In this document: piece after piece, positions 19,001 to 30,700 of the stretch
Layout: every line of letters starts with the position of its first letter
Numbering within the stretch: position 1 is the stretch's first letter
NCBI RefSeq assembly: GCF_002775205.1
Contig: NC_036455.1
Span: 3,510,501 to 3,574,500, forward strand
From: Xiphophorus maculatus
Taxonomy: Eukaryota; Chordata; Actinopteri; Cyprinodontiformes; Poeciliidae
Length of the DNA: 64,000 bases
Reading direction: 5' to 3'
The notes under the pieces: model-generated
What the model was told of the DNA's origin: nothing
The model's input: only the letters and a program-made list of their open reading frames with translations
Databases searched by the model: none
Made by a program: the position numbers and the translations under genes

Positions 19001-21714
19001 GGCACACTCAAACATTTGCCAACAAACCACAGGAATCACCCACTGATTTCAAAAGTAACCTACAAACGATGAATGCCCGACTTACCCAGCCTTGCAAGAA
19101 CAATATTCATCAGTGATCTTGTCCACAGCTATATTTATGTAGAAGGTTAGTGGATCTGCCGTTTTCCTCATCGAGCGAAAGCATTTTGCTGTGACGTGCA
19201 CAATGTTGGAGGCATCGCGTGACTCAAACTCCTTGATCTCACCCAAAAAAGATGACATGAACTTCTTAGTTCCTCTGTCCATTGTAGTAGCTGATATATT
19301 GTGAAAATCCGGCAGAAATGATGCACTAATCGAGTCAGAAATACACTGCAGAGAATCAGTCGAAGTGGAAGACGCCATGTTTACATAGAAACAACGCGCC
19401 GCGAGGCTTTGTTTGTGAGACTTGAGGCCACGTGGGATTTTCTAGGTCGGTTGTGGACGGAGCTTGGTAAGGTCCATTGAGCCGTGATGTTCAGGAAGCA
19501 ACGATGACTCCAACATTTCTGTGATTTGGACATCCGTCGCCTCCAAATCACAGATCTATGAATATCATAGTTATTTCTAGTTTAATTAAAATAAGCCAGT
19601 TAGTTTAAAGTGACATGGTCCAAGTTCTGCATATGAATTTTCTAATCATCGTGTTCCTCCTATTTCCACATCTTCAGTTTGATTTTTCTACTTCTGATAA
19701 CTGCACAGTATTTCATGTTATATTCTTGTTTAGAGGGATTATCAGTCAATGGCACCAAATTTTGCTTGATTTTGTAAGTTTGGGGGAAACGCTGGTTGAC
19801 CTTTGATTACCTCTGCCAACAGTTTTTAATATCTTTAAAATGATAACAGCAACACAAATTAAAATTTTTGCTGTACAAACATTTCTGCAGGGAAAGAAGA
19901 ACGAGGATACAGTCTGAAATACAGCTGTGGAAAAAATTAAGAGACCACTGCAAAATGATCAGTTTCTCTGATTTTACTCTTTATATTAATATGTTTGAGT
20001 GAAATGAACATTTTCCTTTTATTCTCTGAACTACTGACATGTCTCTGAAATTTCAAGAATTTTTTTTTTAATTTATTTGCAGAAAATGAGAAATGGTCAA
20101 AATAACCAAAGCGATTCAGTGCTTTCAGACCTCAAATAATGCAAAGAAGACAAGTTTATATTCATTTAGAAACAACAATACTAATGTTTTAACTCAGGAA
20201 GAGCTCAGAAATCAATATTTCTGATTTCTGATTTGGTGGAATAACCAGGAGGTTTTCAATGGGGTTCAGTGCAGTGGACTCTTCATTGTTTCCAGAACTG
20301 TATGTTTCAGACATTTCTCATTGGGAGACTCTGAGGCAGAGCAGGAATCCGTCGTCTGGAGACGTTTCCCAGAAAGACCTCACAAGTCAGAGCCCAGGTA
20401 ACAGACATGTTGGCTCTGTTTCCGTACCAAAGTGTCCCGACTCCGGATGTCCCTCCCAGCGGCCCAGCTGGGAGAAGATCTCCTCCATCTCCCTGAGGAC
20501 GTGGCCGAACACGGCCGGCTCCTGGAACCTCATCCCGTCTGGACCCAAGCTGAAGCCAAACCTCCAGGCTCTGTCCAACGGGTCCTGCTGGTCCCTTCTG
20601 AATCCATCGTAGCAGAATCCTTCTTCCTCATCGTCCTCGTCGTCATCATCATGAGTCATTGCATCAAAGAAGGGGTCCCTAAAAAAAACAAAGAGATTCA
20701 TGTTCCTGCAGCCGCTACTGAGCAACATGTTCATGCTATTTGTTAGGGTGGAGATCAAGCACTTTTTAATTTGAACTAAGTACCCATAAATAAATAGTAA
20801 CCTAAAGTTCACTTACAAATATACCACCACAACATTTTACAAGAGCAAAAAGTCCATAAAACAGACATGTTTGTTTATTGTGACTTGACCTTCTCAGCTT
20901 ATATAATTTATTTTGTTTCTATTAGTGGGTTTCACATCGCAACTGTCCTGCAGAATGACTCTTGTTATTAAAAGAAAGCAATTAAAAAAACTACTTAAGT
21001 GTTGATCTTTGCATGATTTTTCTTTTGAATGGATTTGGCCTCTCCAAGCAGTAGTCACTTGTGCATCAGTTTTTTCTTCCACTAAATTTTCCAGCATTAT
21101 CTTGGCATATAGGCAAGGCTCTTTTTTCCCTGTTAAGAGCCCGCACAGAGCTTTTGTGTCTCACCCTGCCTGTCATTAGTACAGTGACGGAACTAATTAA
21201 TTAATATAATAAAATTGATTTATTAAAATTTTATTTTGTTTTGTACTGATTCAAGAAATTTTCTGAAAGTAAATAGATGTATTGAAATGTACTGCAGAAC
21301 ACAGACATTTACTTTTTTTTTCTGGCTCAGATGAGGCTTACATTTCTGATTTAAAATATTTAAGCCCTTTTCTGATCAGAAGCCACTGCCAGCTGCTCAC
21401 TGGGGGCTGTGAACCTCTAAAGCTCAGGACCTAGAACCGCCCCTGGCACCGGCCGATTAGGAGTGACCTCAACAGACCATGAATCTTGAGCTAAAATGAG
21501 CAGCAGCCCAGTTAGATGAGGGACCCCTGTAGTTTTCCTGGCAGAAATAAAACCACTAATCTTGTCCTGGACGGAGCTGGCTCGTTACCCAACAGCGGCT
21601 AACTTCTACTTTCTGATTTAGTTTTAAAAAAACAAAAAAACAAACTGACCTTCTTCCTCGGAAGTGTCCTCCCGGGACCCCGAAGAACCCGCGGAATAAA
21701 TCAAAAACACTCAT
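16099..21714 (-). CDS. hax1: HCLS1-associated protein X-1 (7 exons, 293 aa)
   Basis: Coding exons, minus strand: 21650-21714, 20428-20678, 17783-17955, 17643-17706, 17431-17564, 16247-16367, 16099-16172 (882 nt with stop, phases consistent). HAX1 is a mostly disordered mitochondrial/ER protein that restrains apoptosis and binds many partners. The N-terminus MSVFDLFRGFFG and the following RDPFF with an acidic box (HDDDDEDDEEE, about residues 30-42) are family hallmarks. LRDFMLKSPD (exon 3), FFQSVVVTK...KPDG and VEERRTV (exons 5-6) and the acidic/aromatic C-terminus DDDSLFSRFFGGFK also fit. Length is close to human HAX1 (279 aa). The start is the first ATG and opens the conserved N-terminus. 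Introns 1 and 2 contain several dispersed repeats. Located directly upstream of aqp10 in the same direction. Confidence 0.96.
18587..18949 (+). other. Open frame in transposon-derived DNA, hax1 intron 2
   Basis: A 120-codon plus-strand frame, acidic at its start (DFSKDLSDLSYILEEE), within a block (about 18.48-19.52 kb) that is richer in GC than the intron around it and also holds a minus-strand SWIM-type exon. No domain recognised. Most likely transposon-derived, and it may not be translated. Confidence 0.25.
19086..19378 (-). pseudogene. First exon of a SWIM-finger transposon protein
   Basis: On the minus strand ATG at 19378 opens 97 codons ending at a splice donor (GG|GTAAGT at 19085). It has FMSSFLGEIKEF, VTAKCFRSMRKT and ends EEYC-type (DEYCSCKAG), the C-x-C start of a SWIM zinc finger. 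Multi-copy fish and invertebrate proteins with a SWIM finger and a YqaJ-type nuclease look like this; they are usually repeat-derived. I see no downstream exon with the C-x-H half of the finger, so the copy appears incomplete. It sits in hax1 intron 2, same strand as hax1. Confidence 0.5.
19560..19890 (-). repeat. Inverted copy of the AGGTCA-bearing dispersed repeat
   Basis: GGTTGACCTTTGATTACCTC (19792-19811) and GCTGTACAAAC match, in opposite orientation, the words of the repeat at 590-1340 (GGTTGACCTTTGATAACCTT there near 1313). Confidence 0.65.
19925..20260. repeat. Dispersed DNA-transposon-like repeat
   Basis: Begins CAGCTGTGGAAAAAATTAAG then AGACCACTGCAAAATGATC, a phrase I recall as common in fish genomes. 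It ends near GGTGGAATAACCAGGAGG. No coding remnant seen. Confidence 0.5.
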
Positions 21715-23480
21715 TTGCTCACAGCTCAAGCAGGAAGTTGTTAAATCATAACTAGAAATGTGAACTACGACCGAAAAGAAGCGCTTAGTGCTTCTACAAA
21801 TGTCAACAGAGACGTAAAGCGCTCTGGAGTGTTCCGCACGCATGACGCAATATGTCGCAAAGAGAGCGTTACCGTAAAGACGGTAAAACACGTGCACTTT
21901 ACTACAAAGAGTCCACATAATTTAATAATCAGGATAATTACTCCAGCAGTAACGATGTGACTGAAATGTATACTGACTTAGCCACTAATTGTTCCAATAC
22001 AACACTCTTTAGTTATGAGTTGGAATTTGTAGATAAAAATGCATTCAGATTAATTTACGGCGTCAATATTTCCCTGAAAAGAAAGGTATTAAAATAGCTA
22101 ACATGTTTATAAAGTTGCATATTTGCATGTTTCCAGGCTGACATCGAAACAATAAATCTTTTCGTTGTGAAAGAAGCACCTTTAGGAAAATATTTTCCAG
22201 AACCGTATTTCCCACAGCAAAACTCTTCCAAAAAAACCCAAGAAGTTTATCAAAAGGGAAACAAAAATAATTATTCATATTTTTTTGACCAAACCATTCT
22301 CAAATACATGCAGATAACTTACAATTTGAAAAGCACTCAGTTTACATGATTATGAAGAAACTTTCGTCCAGTAGGAAAGACATTAGAAAATATGAAAATT
22401 TTGAAAATGATAAATATTGTACATTTTTTGGTAGTAAAGCAAAAAATACTTTAAAATCAGCTTTAAAGAAACTTACTTCTGCATAGGCTGGTCCAATTAG
22501 CAAATAATTGTATGATAATATAGAATTAAAGGGCTATTTTATTGACGGATGTCAAATAATCCACTTTATTTAAGGTTTTGGTTGTGTGTGTTTTTTATTT
22601 CCACAAATATTTTCCAGTTCCAGTGTCAAATGTTGGTTGCAAAATTAAAGTTTATTAGATAACTTACAATTATTCCTACTTTTGGCGTCTTTGGTTAAAG
22701 TTTCAAAAGTGTAGCTGTCAATACAAGAGCCAATTAATGTTTACCTGTCGCATTTACTGCTCGTTAGTTTTATCAAATGCCATTTCCTGCTTAACTGCGT
22801 ATAAATCATAAATATTCTTATGCGTCATTTGATTAAGAAATTTAAATAAAATGTTTTTAAATCCAGCAGTATTGAAAAAAAAACACATTAAAAACTTTAA
22901 ACCTTGACTTTTGATAGTGATCGGTTTTCTTGTCACATCAAAATAAGTTTATCAAATTAGAAAAGAGGAAAAACTTCAGTTCGAAAGCTGTTTTTAGCAG
23001 ATCTTGTCATTTTCATGCCAAGATGTGAATTTGGTCAAATTCTCCATGGCTGACAGATGCTGTCTACGCTGACGTCACTGGGTCACGTGATCGCGCATGT
23101 CAGCGCTGCAAGTAAACAAGGCTGACCGAGCGTGGTAGTTACTCCTGCAATAACATGTATTCTTTCAAAGGTGAAAAACGTAAACGGACAAAGTAAATGA
23201 ACAGATTAATTATTTTCTAAAGACTAATTGAATGTTTCCAGTCCTTTTAGGTAGGCATAGAGGAAACAGATTGATCAGTTTTGGTCAATTAGACCAATCA
23301 ATAAAGTCTGAAAATACAGATATTCGACCATTTTAGCTAGATTTGAAAAGTACTTAAATTTTGTACTTCTCCAGAGTGAGAAAGATCCGTGACTTTCTAA
23401 ATTCATTGACACCGACTTGGATCAAAGCTTTAAAAGTTTCAGCTGCTAGAAGAAAAGTTAACATTCACACACCACAAAAA
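21715..23480. other. hax1 promoter side and intergenic gap to ubap2l 3' end
   Basis: Contains the hax1 5' UTR/promoter (no TATA box recognised) and one copy of a 334-bp repeat (22325-22658). A locally GC-rich patch at 23070-23125 has TGACGTCA and TCACGTGA motifs (CRE and E-box consensus), possibly a regulatory element or a transposon end. No gene seen. Confidence 0.5.
22325..22658. repeat. Copy A of a 334-bp direct repeat
   Basis: Starts TTTGAAAAGCACTCAGTTTA and ends AAATTAAAGTTTATTAG. Nearly the same sequence recurs in the same orientation at 27172-27537, inside ubap2l, with few mismatches and one extra 30-bp segment. Confidence 0.9.
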
Positions 23481-24781
23481 ATCTGTTTATTAAAAGACAT
23501 TAACATCCAAAATGATGAAAATGTCTTTGTTTATTTACTTAATATTTATATATTTTTACAAAATAAAAAAATGGAACAAAAGAAGCTAACAAGTCCGCGA
23601 GAATTTGAGAAAAACAAAAAAGAAAGCCATCGACAAACAAGGACTACAGTACTTGTGTTTTTTCTTTATATATGTACAAGACAATTTTATCCATTTAAAT
23701 CTTTTGTTTTAAAACGCACAGTACAAAAAGAAGAAGAAAAAAAAATAAACCACTGACAAAAAGAAAAGCCATAGCACAACTCTGTCCATCAGTACTCAAT
23801 GGTGCAGGTTTCCTTAACAACGTCAGGAGGGGGCAGGTGGTGAAGCGGAGAGGAGGCTGTGGAGGGCGGGGGCCTCGGGAAAACTAAATAAAACACTTAA
23901 AAAAACAAAAACAAAGCGGCTCTGGTGCGATTCTTGGGAAAAATCCTTAAACATTTTTCAAAAGAAGAGGGACCTCAGGCAGCGTCGTTCTAAACTCATG
24001 GGAACGGTAACTGTACAAGCGTCGGATAATGAAAAACTCCTGTGCTAGGCGAAAAAACGAAGCACAGTACACAAACGCAGCCCCGCCCCCCCGTGTGTAC
24101 AAACATGCACGCAGTCACATGACAAACACACCTTCCTCACAGTCCAAGCCAGTGAGCTCACTTATATGTCTTTATATATAATAATATATCTATATTTGGT
24201 AAAAAATAAACTTCACAACTCTACCAATTAAGAGAATTGTTTCTTCAAACTTAAAAAGAAAAAAGGAGGAAAAAACAAAAACATTCAACAGCAATTTTTT
24301 TTTACATTTTTTTTTTTTTAGATATTTTGTGTTGGAAGATTAAAATAGGAGGTGAGTTGAGGGTGAGAAATAGAAAACCAGCCTGCCTCCCCCTCCCAAC
24401 CGCCTTCAGATTTTACTTCGTTCAGCTAAGAAAAAAGGTGGGGAAAAAAAAGTTAAATACAGGAAAAGTTCATTCTTTTAGAAAACAGTTCTATGTTACA
24501 TGTAAGTTAAAGAAAAAGGGGTGGAGAGCAGAAAGGGGGGAGGGGGTTATCATGATACAAATTCCCAACACTCAACGTTTCACCTAATTTTTATAACCAT
24601 TTCAGCTCCAACTTTTAGGCCCCTCCTGGCACAGCGCCTCCTCTGGCTGCAGTCGGGACTGCAGGGAGCGGCTGGGCCAAGAGACGGGAGGGAAACCTCT
24701 GCAGGAGGAAGAGGGAGCTTCACATGTGGACACGGTTTCGCATGAGTGATGAGCCGGAGGAGGAGGTCCCGTCGGCAGATG
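23480..24781 (-). other. ubap2l: ubap2l 3' UTR
   Basis: Follows the ubap2l stop. Minus-strand AATAAA signals (plus TTTATT) at 23486-23491 and 23530-23535 are the best candidates for the transcript end. Long T and A tracts near 24295-24320 and 23745. The open frames seen here have no domains. Confidence 0.55.
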
Positions 24782-27700
24782 TTAGTTCCCACCCCAGTTG
24801 TAGCTGTTGTACACCGACTTGTTTATCTGAGATTTCTGCTGAATGGAGGCGTTCTGGCTGCGCTGTCCGGTGCCGCTCTGCCAAGAGAAAACTGATCGTC
24901 AACAGGGTTCAGATAGGCAACAAGGATTCAAATGGTTCTCATTTTATTGGGATTTTGTAACTGATGCACTGTTGCCAGATTGGGCTGCTTTTGAACACGT
25001 TTAGTTGAAAAACCAGAACAGCTTTAGTGCGTTTTTAGAAAGAGGAAAATCTTTGAAAAGAGTTTTATTTGTATTTCAATTAAATGCAGTGTTATTGCAC
25101 TTATCTTTTTAGTTAATTTATTTCAAAATCTCTAGAATCTGTCGAATGATCAGTCATTGGATAAGTGTCACGACACAGTAGTATATTGTAAAACAGAAAT
25201 CCCAGGGAAAAAACTCAAGTCTGTTTGTGTTCAAATAGTCAAGTCCCAATGGGTTCTGGTTCTGGTTGTCAGAATACAATAAACAACAACCAAAAATGTT
25301 GTCTGAATACAGTGGAGGACATATGGGACACAAAATATTTTTATTTTTTTTCATTAGAGGTTGAGATTTCAGCTGGATTTTTGGAGTTTTACGCTGGAAT
25401 CAGTCAAACCTGGCAACCCTTTAAGGGATACAGCGTCTTAATGCTTTTTCCACAGTAAAATTCAAGCACTTTCAAGGGAAGTTTTCAAACTTTTCCAGCA
25501 CCAAACTTTGGAGTTAAAAACAATACAACTGAACTAAAGAAGTGATATAATTTATTACCATGATTAGTGTATTTTACATTCTACAGCAGGGGGAAGTTGA
25601 ACTAAAATATGACAAAATTTTGTGTTTTGAAAAGTCTGTTATAGACACCTGACTGGTCTGAGAAAGGTACAAAAAAATCTCACATTTTCTTGCTAAGTTT
25701 TCTGCAACTTAACAAATAATTTTGGTGATTCTAACTGACCCAAAAACAAGAAAAGTTTGGTCTGATTTAACTTCAGATATTGAGGAAAAAATGTGTTTGT
25801 GCCTTTTCATTAGCTGATTCAATTAAAAACAAGGCTTTAAAAAATTTAGGCTTTTAATCAAATGTTAGATTGCACTTTATTCAAACTGTGCAGCTTGAAT
25901 ATCCAGCATTTTCCAAACCTTTAAAACACCAAAATGAAAAGTAAGAATTTCAAGCCCCAGTATGAACTCTAAGCGTTTTCCAAATTGTTTTGAACTACAG
26001 TATTAGAGTATAAATCCGAATGGACACAAAACAGTAAAAATATGGCCTAATAGTGCATCTTTTAAACCGTGTATGTAAACATCTGATTTTGGTTGTATTT
26101 TTTCTGCCTGGTCATCTTTAACGCTGCTGTGTCCTTGAATATGTTGAGTGTCTACCTGGCCGTCTTGCTGCAGGTGGTGGTGCAGAATCTGAGAGTGGGG
26201 CTGTTGGTGCGGGGTCAGGATGTGCATGTAGGGCGCTGGAGCGTAGCCAGCGGCCGCCGGGGGGTTGATGGGCCCGCCGGTCCCCAGCGCCGAGGGGAGG
26301 CTGAAAGAAGCTGCTGGCGTCCCGGCGTGGAAACCCTGCTTCTCAAACGACTGCGGGAAGAAACCAAAAATCAGGAAAAAATAATATTAGGCATTGCTGC
26401 TCGACTGCAAAGATATTGGTCATAACCTGCAGCTACCTGTGTCTTCGTGTAAACAGATCCCGAAATATCCGGCACTCCTGTGTTGCTTGATGTCACAGAA
26501 ACTCCTGCAGAAAAAAAAAAAGAGAGACATTACAAACTTTATCCAGAACTGAGTGAGATCGTCTCCCATCAAAATAAACAATATGGTCCTTTACACATTT
26601 CAACAACAAGAAGGCAGTGACGGGGAATTACAAAAAAATCATCTTAAGTGGTGACAAATCCTCAGCATCTACATCTATGTTCTTGTTCATAGATGATTTC
26701 AGCAGATTTGCCTTTTCTGAGAGACAAAATAAGGAGGAACAGAAGTAAAGACATTAAGTTATAGTGAATAATCCCGTTATGTTTTTGCAGCCATGTTTGG
26801 TCCAACTACATATTAAAAAAACGCTCACATCAACACTAAATGGGGTCAAAAAAAAAAAAAACACGAAAAGGAGTGAACCATCTTCAGGCCAGGAGCTCAT
26901 TGACGTTAAAACATTTCTGCCTTCATTTCCACATGTTAGATAAAGAATTTATGAAAAAACCCAACTTAGTTGTTCCTGTGAATGCAACCTCTGGAGATCA
27001 ATAAGTGTCTAAAAACGGCAACTAAAGGCTTTAATTTTATTTGAAAATTCCAGTTCAAGACAAAAAAAACCACATTTTTGGTGAAAAAGGGATAGTTGTT
27101 ATTTTATTTATTGTGTAAGGCTTAGTTATCAGAGAGTAGTTATCAGCAGTCACCATCTTACCTGCAGTAGATTTGAAAAGCACTCAGTTTACATGATTAT
27201 GAAGAAGCTTTCGTCCAGTAGGAAAGACATTATTAGAGAATATGAAAATTTTGAAAATGATACATATTGTACATTTTTGGTAGTAAAGCAAAAAATACTT
27301 TAAAATCAGCTTTAAAGAAACTTACTTCTGCATAGGCTGGTCCAATTAGCAATAAATTGTATGATAATATAGAATTAAAGGGCTATTTTGTTGACAGATG
27401 TCAAATAATCCATTTTATTTAAGGTTTTGGTTGTGTGTGTTTTTTATTTCCACATTATTTATTGTTCAGTGGTCGTTTTATTTTTATATTTTCCAGTTCC
27501 AGTGTCAAATGTTGGTTGCAAAATTAAAGTTTATTAGTTTTTGACAAAAAGAACTTGAATTATTAAGCCATTATCAATATACCACTTAAAAATGATTTCA
27601 AAACAATATTAACATTTATCAAAATCATTTCTGGGACAGTTTACCATCTAGCAAAGTTTGGCTTTAATGTAATTTTGCATGACAATTGTTGAGAGTTTTA

Positions 27701-30700
27701 AAATGCAACGATTGCACATTTACAAAAATCCAGTGACTTTTTAGTAATAAAAAAACTTGCAGGTCTCAGTGCTCAAATAAAATTTTTGTTTGCGTGGTTG
27801 TTCATATTACTGATTAATTGCGACTGGAGTCAGATTTCTGTGTGAGCAGTTTACAGAAGAATGTTTACGTCAGTCGATTACAAAAGTTGCAACACATTGA
27901 GCCGTTTATGGATTGATTTTAAAGTTTATTCAGCAACTGGAGCCGACAGCATCGACATAAGATCATAACAAGGAGGAGGAGAATTGACTTTTGTGGAGCA
28001 TTGACTGAAACGTCAGTAGGGAAACCTGCTTAGATGTGAAGTCAAAGAGAAGCGGTGGGATTGTGATGAGCTTCAATGACAAAGACTTCTTTAAAAAAAG
28101 TACATAATTATAATTTTCAGCCATTGTTTACATCCAGATTCACTGCGTCTGGATTTTACTGGTGCAGAATTATGCTGCATGTCTCAGCATAATGACTTAA
28201 ATGTTGGGTCAAATGCAAATTGACCGTTCCGACTGCAGATGCTTTCAAAACAATCGGATGTGTATCCAAATAAGAACCGTATGTAAAGTTGGCACAGATC
28301 AGAATTGGGCGACATTTTCCTGTTGATTCACTGATCCTGACTAAACAGAACACAGATGTTTGAGTAAAGTTTTTTATTGTTGTTGCCGGTAATAGAATAA
28401 ATTTAGAAACCAACAACATAGAAAACATTTGACCCACAAAGTTAAAAAACTGTACACATTTCTTTAAGGGCAAATGTTTGAGCCTGTTTTCTACAATTTA
28501 TCAACATTATTTTAGCATTTTTTTAAGTTGGAAAAAAAAAACAAAAAAAACTACTTTCAACTTTGCCTGCAGTGGAAAACGTTTGGACACAACTGGATTA
28601 GACTGTAATAATAAAGGCAAACAACGAGTCGTAGCAGTTCAAGTTCAGTTCGATCACACCAGGCTTTCTGCATGCACAGTAGATGTTCAGAAAAAAAACA
28701 ATAGCAATGAGAAAAACCTCCTTAAAACGCTGCGATTGGTCAAAATGGCTACAAAGACGAAACATTCTCACATCCATCAGACTCGGCCCAACAAATCCAA
28801 GAACCAGCGAGTTTTAAATCCAACCAGCAGGAGCCCAAGAGCTCGGACATAAAGTCACTCTTCACCATTGACAGGAACAGGAAGCATCGAGTTGTTCTGA
28901 TGCCCTTTGAGCAGCGATGATGAGGATGAAGAGCAAGCGAAACGGCAAACAGGACGGCAACAAGCAGAGAAACTCATAATCAGCTGGGATTGTTTCAGCT
29001 TGTCATATTTTAACTTCCTACGATGGGGCTGATGATGAGTTTCCCTGTGCAGAATTCAGGAAACGGGGGAAAAAAAAGAAGGTAAAATAAGCTGGTAAAA
29101 GAGGCACAACTGAGGGCAAATGTGGTGTGATGTTTGTCCGACGGGCAAAGCTCTCCAGCAATGAGGCAAAAAATGAACAAGAGCGAAAGAAAACAGACGA
29201 GGGGAGAGAGGGATGGCTGGTGACACGAGGAGGAAGGCTGAAGGAACAATTTTTGTTTTGTTGTTCTTTGCTTTAATTCGGCGTATGGCGTCACTCACCG
29301 ACTCCAGGCCCGGTGACAGAGCTGGCTGGCTTGTTTTGTGCAGAAGCGGCAGCGGCCACGACAGTGCCGTATCCGCCCTTACAGAAATCCCCACTCCCTG
29401 AAGCCTGGCCCACATCCTCATAGCCTGCAACAGTCAGACACACAGCCGCAGCCCACAGCGTTAGACACACCAGGCAGGGGGACGGGGCGGACCTGCTTCA
29501 CACAGCATTTGCAAATAATTTCCTGGTCTGGAATCGTAACTAGATGACAGGCTTCGCCAAAACGTTGTAATGTAGACGGTGCTCTAAAGAGTCTGGAGAC
29601 CAACTCCAAAAACAAAGCTTTACCAAGTATTTTTACTTTAGTTTCTTAAAAACAAGCTCCCATATTGTGCTGAAAAGTTTCTTAGAAGTTAATTTTGACT
29701 TATTTCAAGTGTACTAAGATATTTGCACTAAAAACTAGACAAAAATACTTGGTAAGATTTTGTGTTTTTGCACCGGAGAGCCTGTCTAAACGGTCCAAAT
29801 CAATGTCAACATCATTTGCAAATACTGTTTGACTCAAGTCTTGGGGAAGGAGGTGAGGGAAGTGAGGGGCAGGCAGGGTGTGTGTGGGAAGGGGGTTGAG
29901 AGTGAGTTTGAGTGGGGTGATGGCAGAAAGCAGCAGATGGTCCAGCTTAGAACGAATGGGTGATGTGCATGTTGTGGATGCAGAGTGTGGAAGAAGATAA
30001 AACTACAAAAACACGTCAGTGCTGGGGAGGAGAATGGATACAAATGTGTAACATAAACTTCTGAAAACCACGAGGAAAACAAACGGGAGAGAAACAAAAG
30101 GGCTAAAAAGGAAATATGGAAAAAAAATGGTAGTTTCAATCGTAATTGTGTGCAAGAGATGTGATCAATGGCAAAGCCCGAAGAAAGACTTCATAAAATG
30201 AGCAGAGCAAGCCACGGAAACAGCAGGAAACCAATAACCTAACCCCTCTATCTGCTGCTGGTGCATTCACTTCCACTTCCAACGTGGTGGAAATTAGACC
30301 TTCATATCATAACAAAAGTTTAAATCCTCAAGCAAACATGAGTGGCTCAATTTTTTAAAAAAACTTTAAAAAAAAGAAAAGAACGTCTCCAGCAACGACG
30401 ACCGTCTTCACAAACATGGAGAAATAAAACTTCTGCACACACACAGAATGTTCACACTTGCAGATGCAGCCGAGTTCGGATGAAATGTGGATCCCACACC
30501 AACGGGGAAAACGATAAAAATCAATGAGCGGACTGTGAGAACCGTCGTGGAGGTTTACAGAGCGGGATCCTCACCAGTGCTGTATCCATGGGAACTGTAG
30601 CCACTCGCTTGCTGGAAGGGCGTGGCAGAAGCATTAACGCCAACATTCACACCGTGTTGCTTCGAAGAGGTAGGAGCCACCTGAGCAAAAACCGAAGCAA

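Noticed and set aside
23070-23125. Promoter of an extra gene (TGACGTCA, TCACGTGA)
   Set aside because: No exon on either strand nearby continues from it; noted only as a possible regulatory patch.
23361-23756. 131-codon plus-strand frame
   Set aside because: Lies antisense in the ubap2l 3' UTR; Lys-rich with no domain or splice context.
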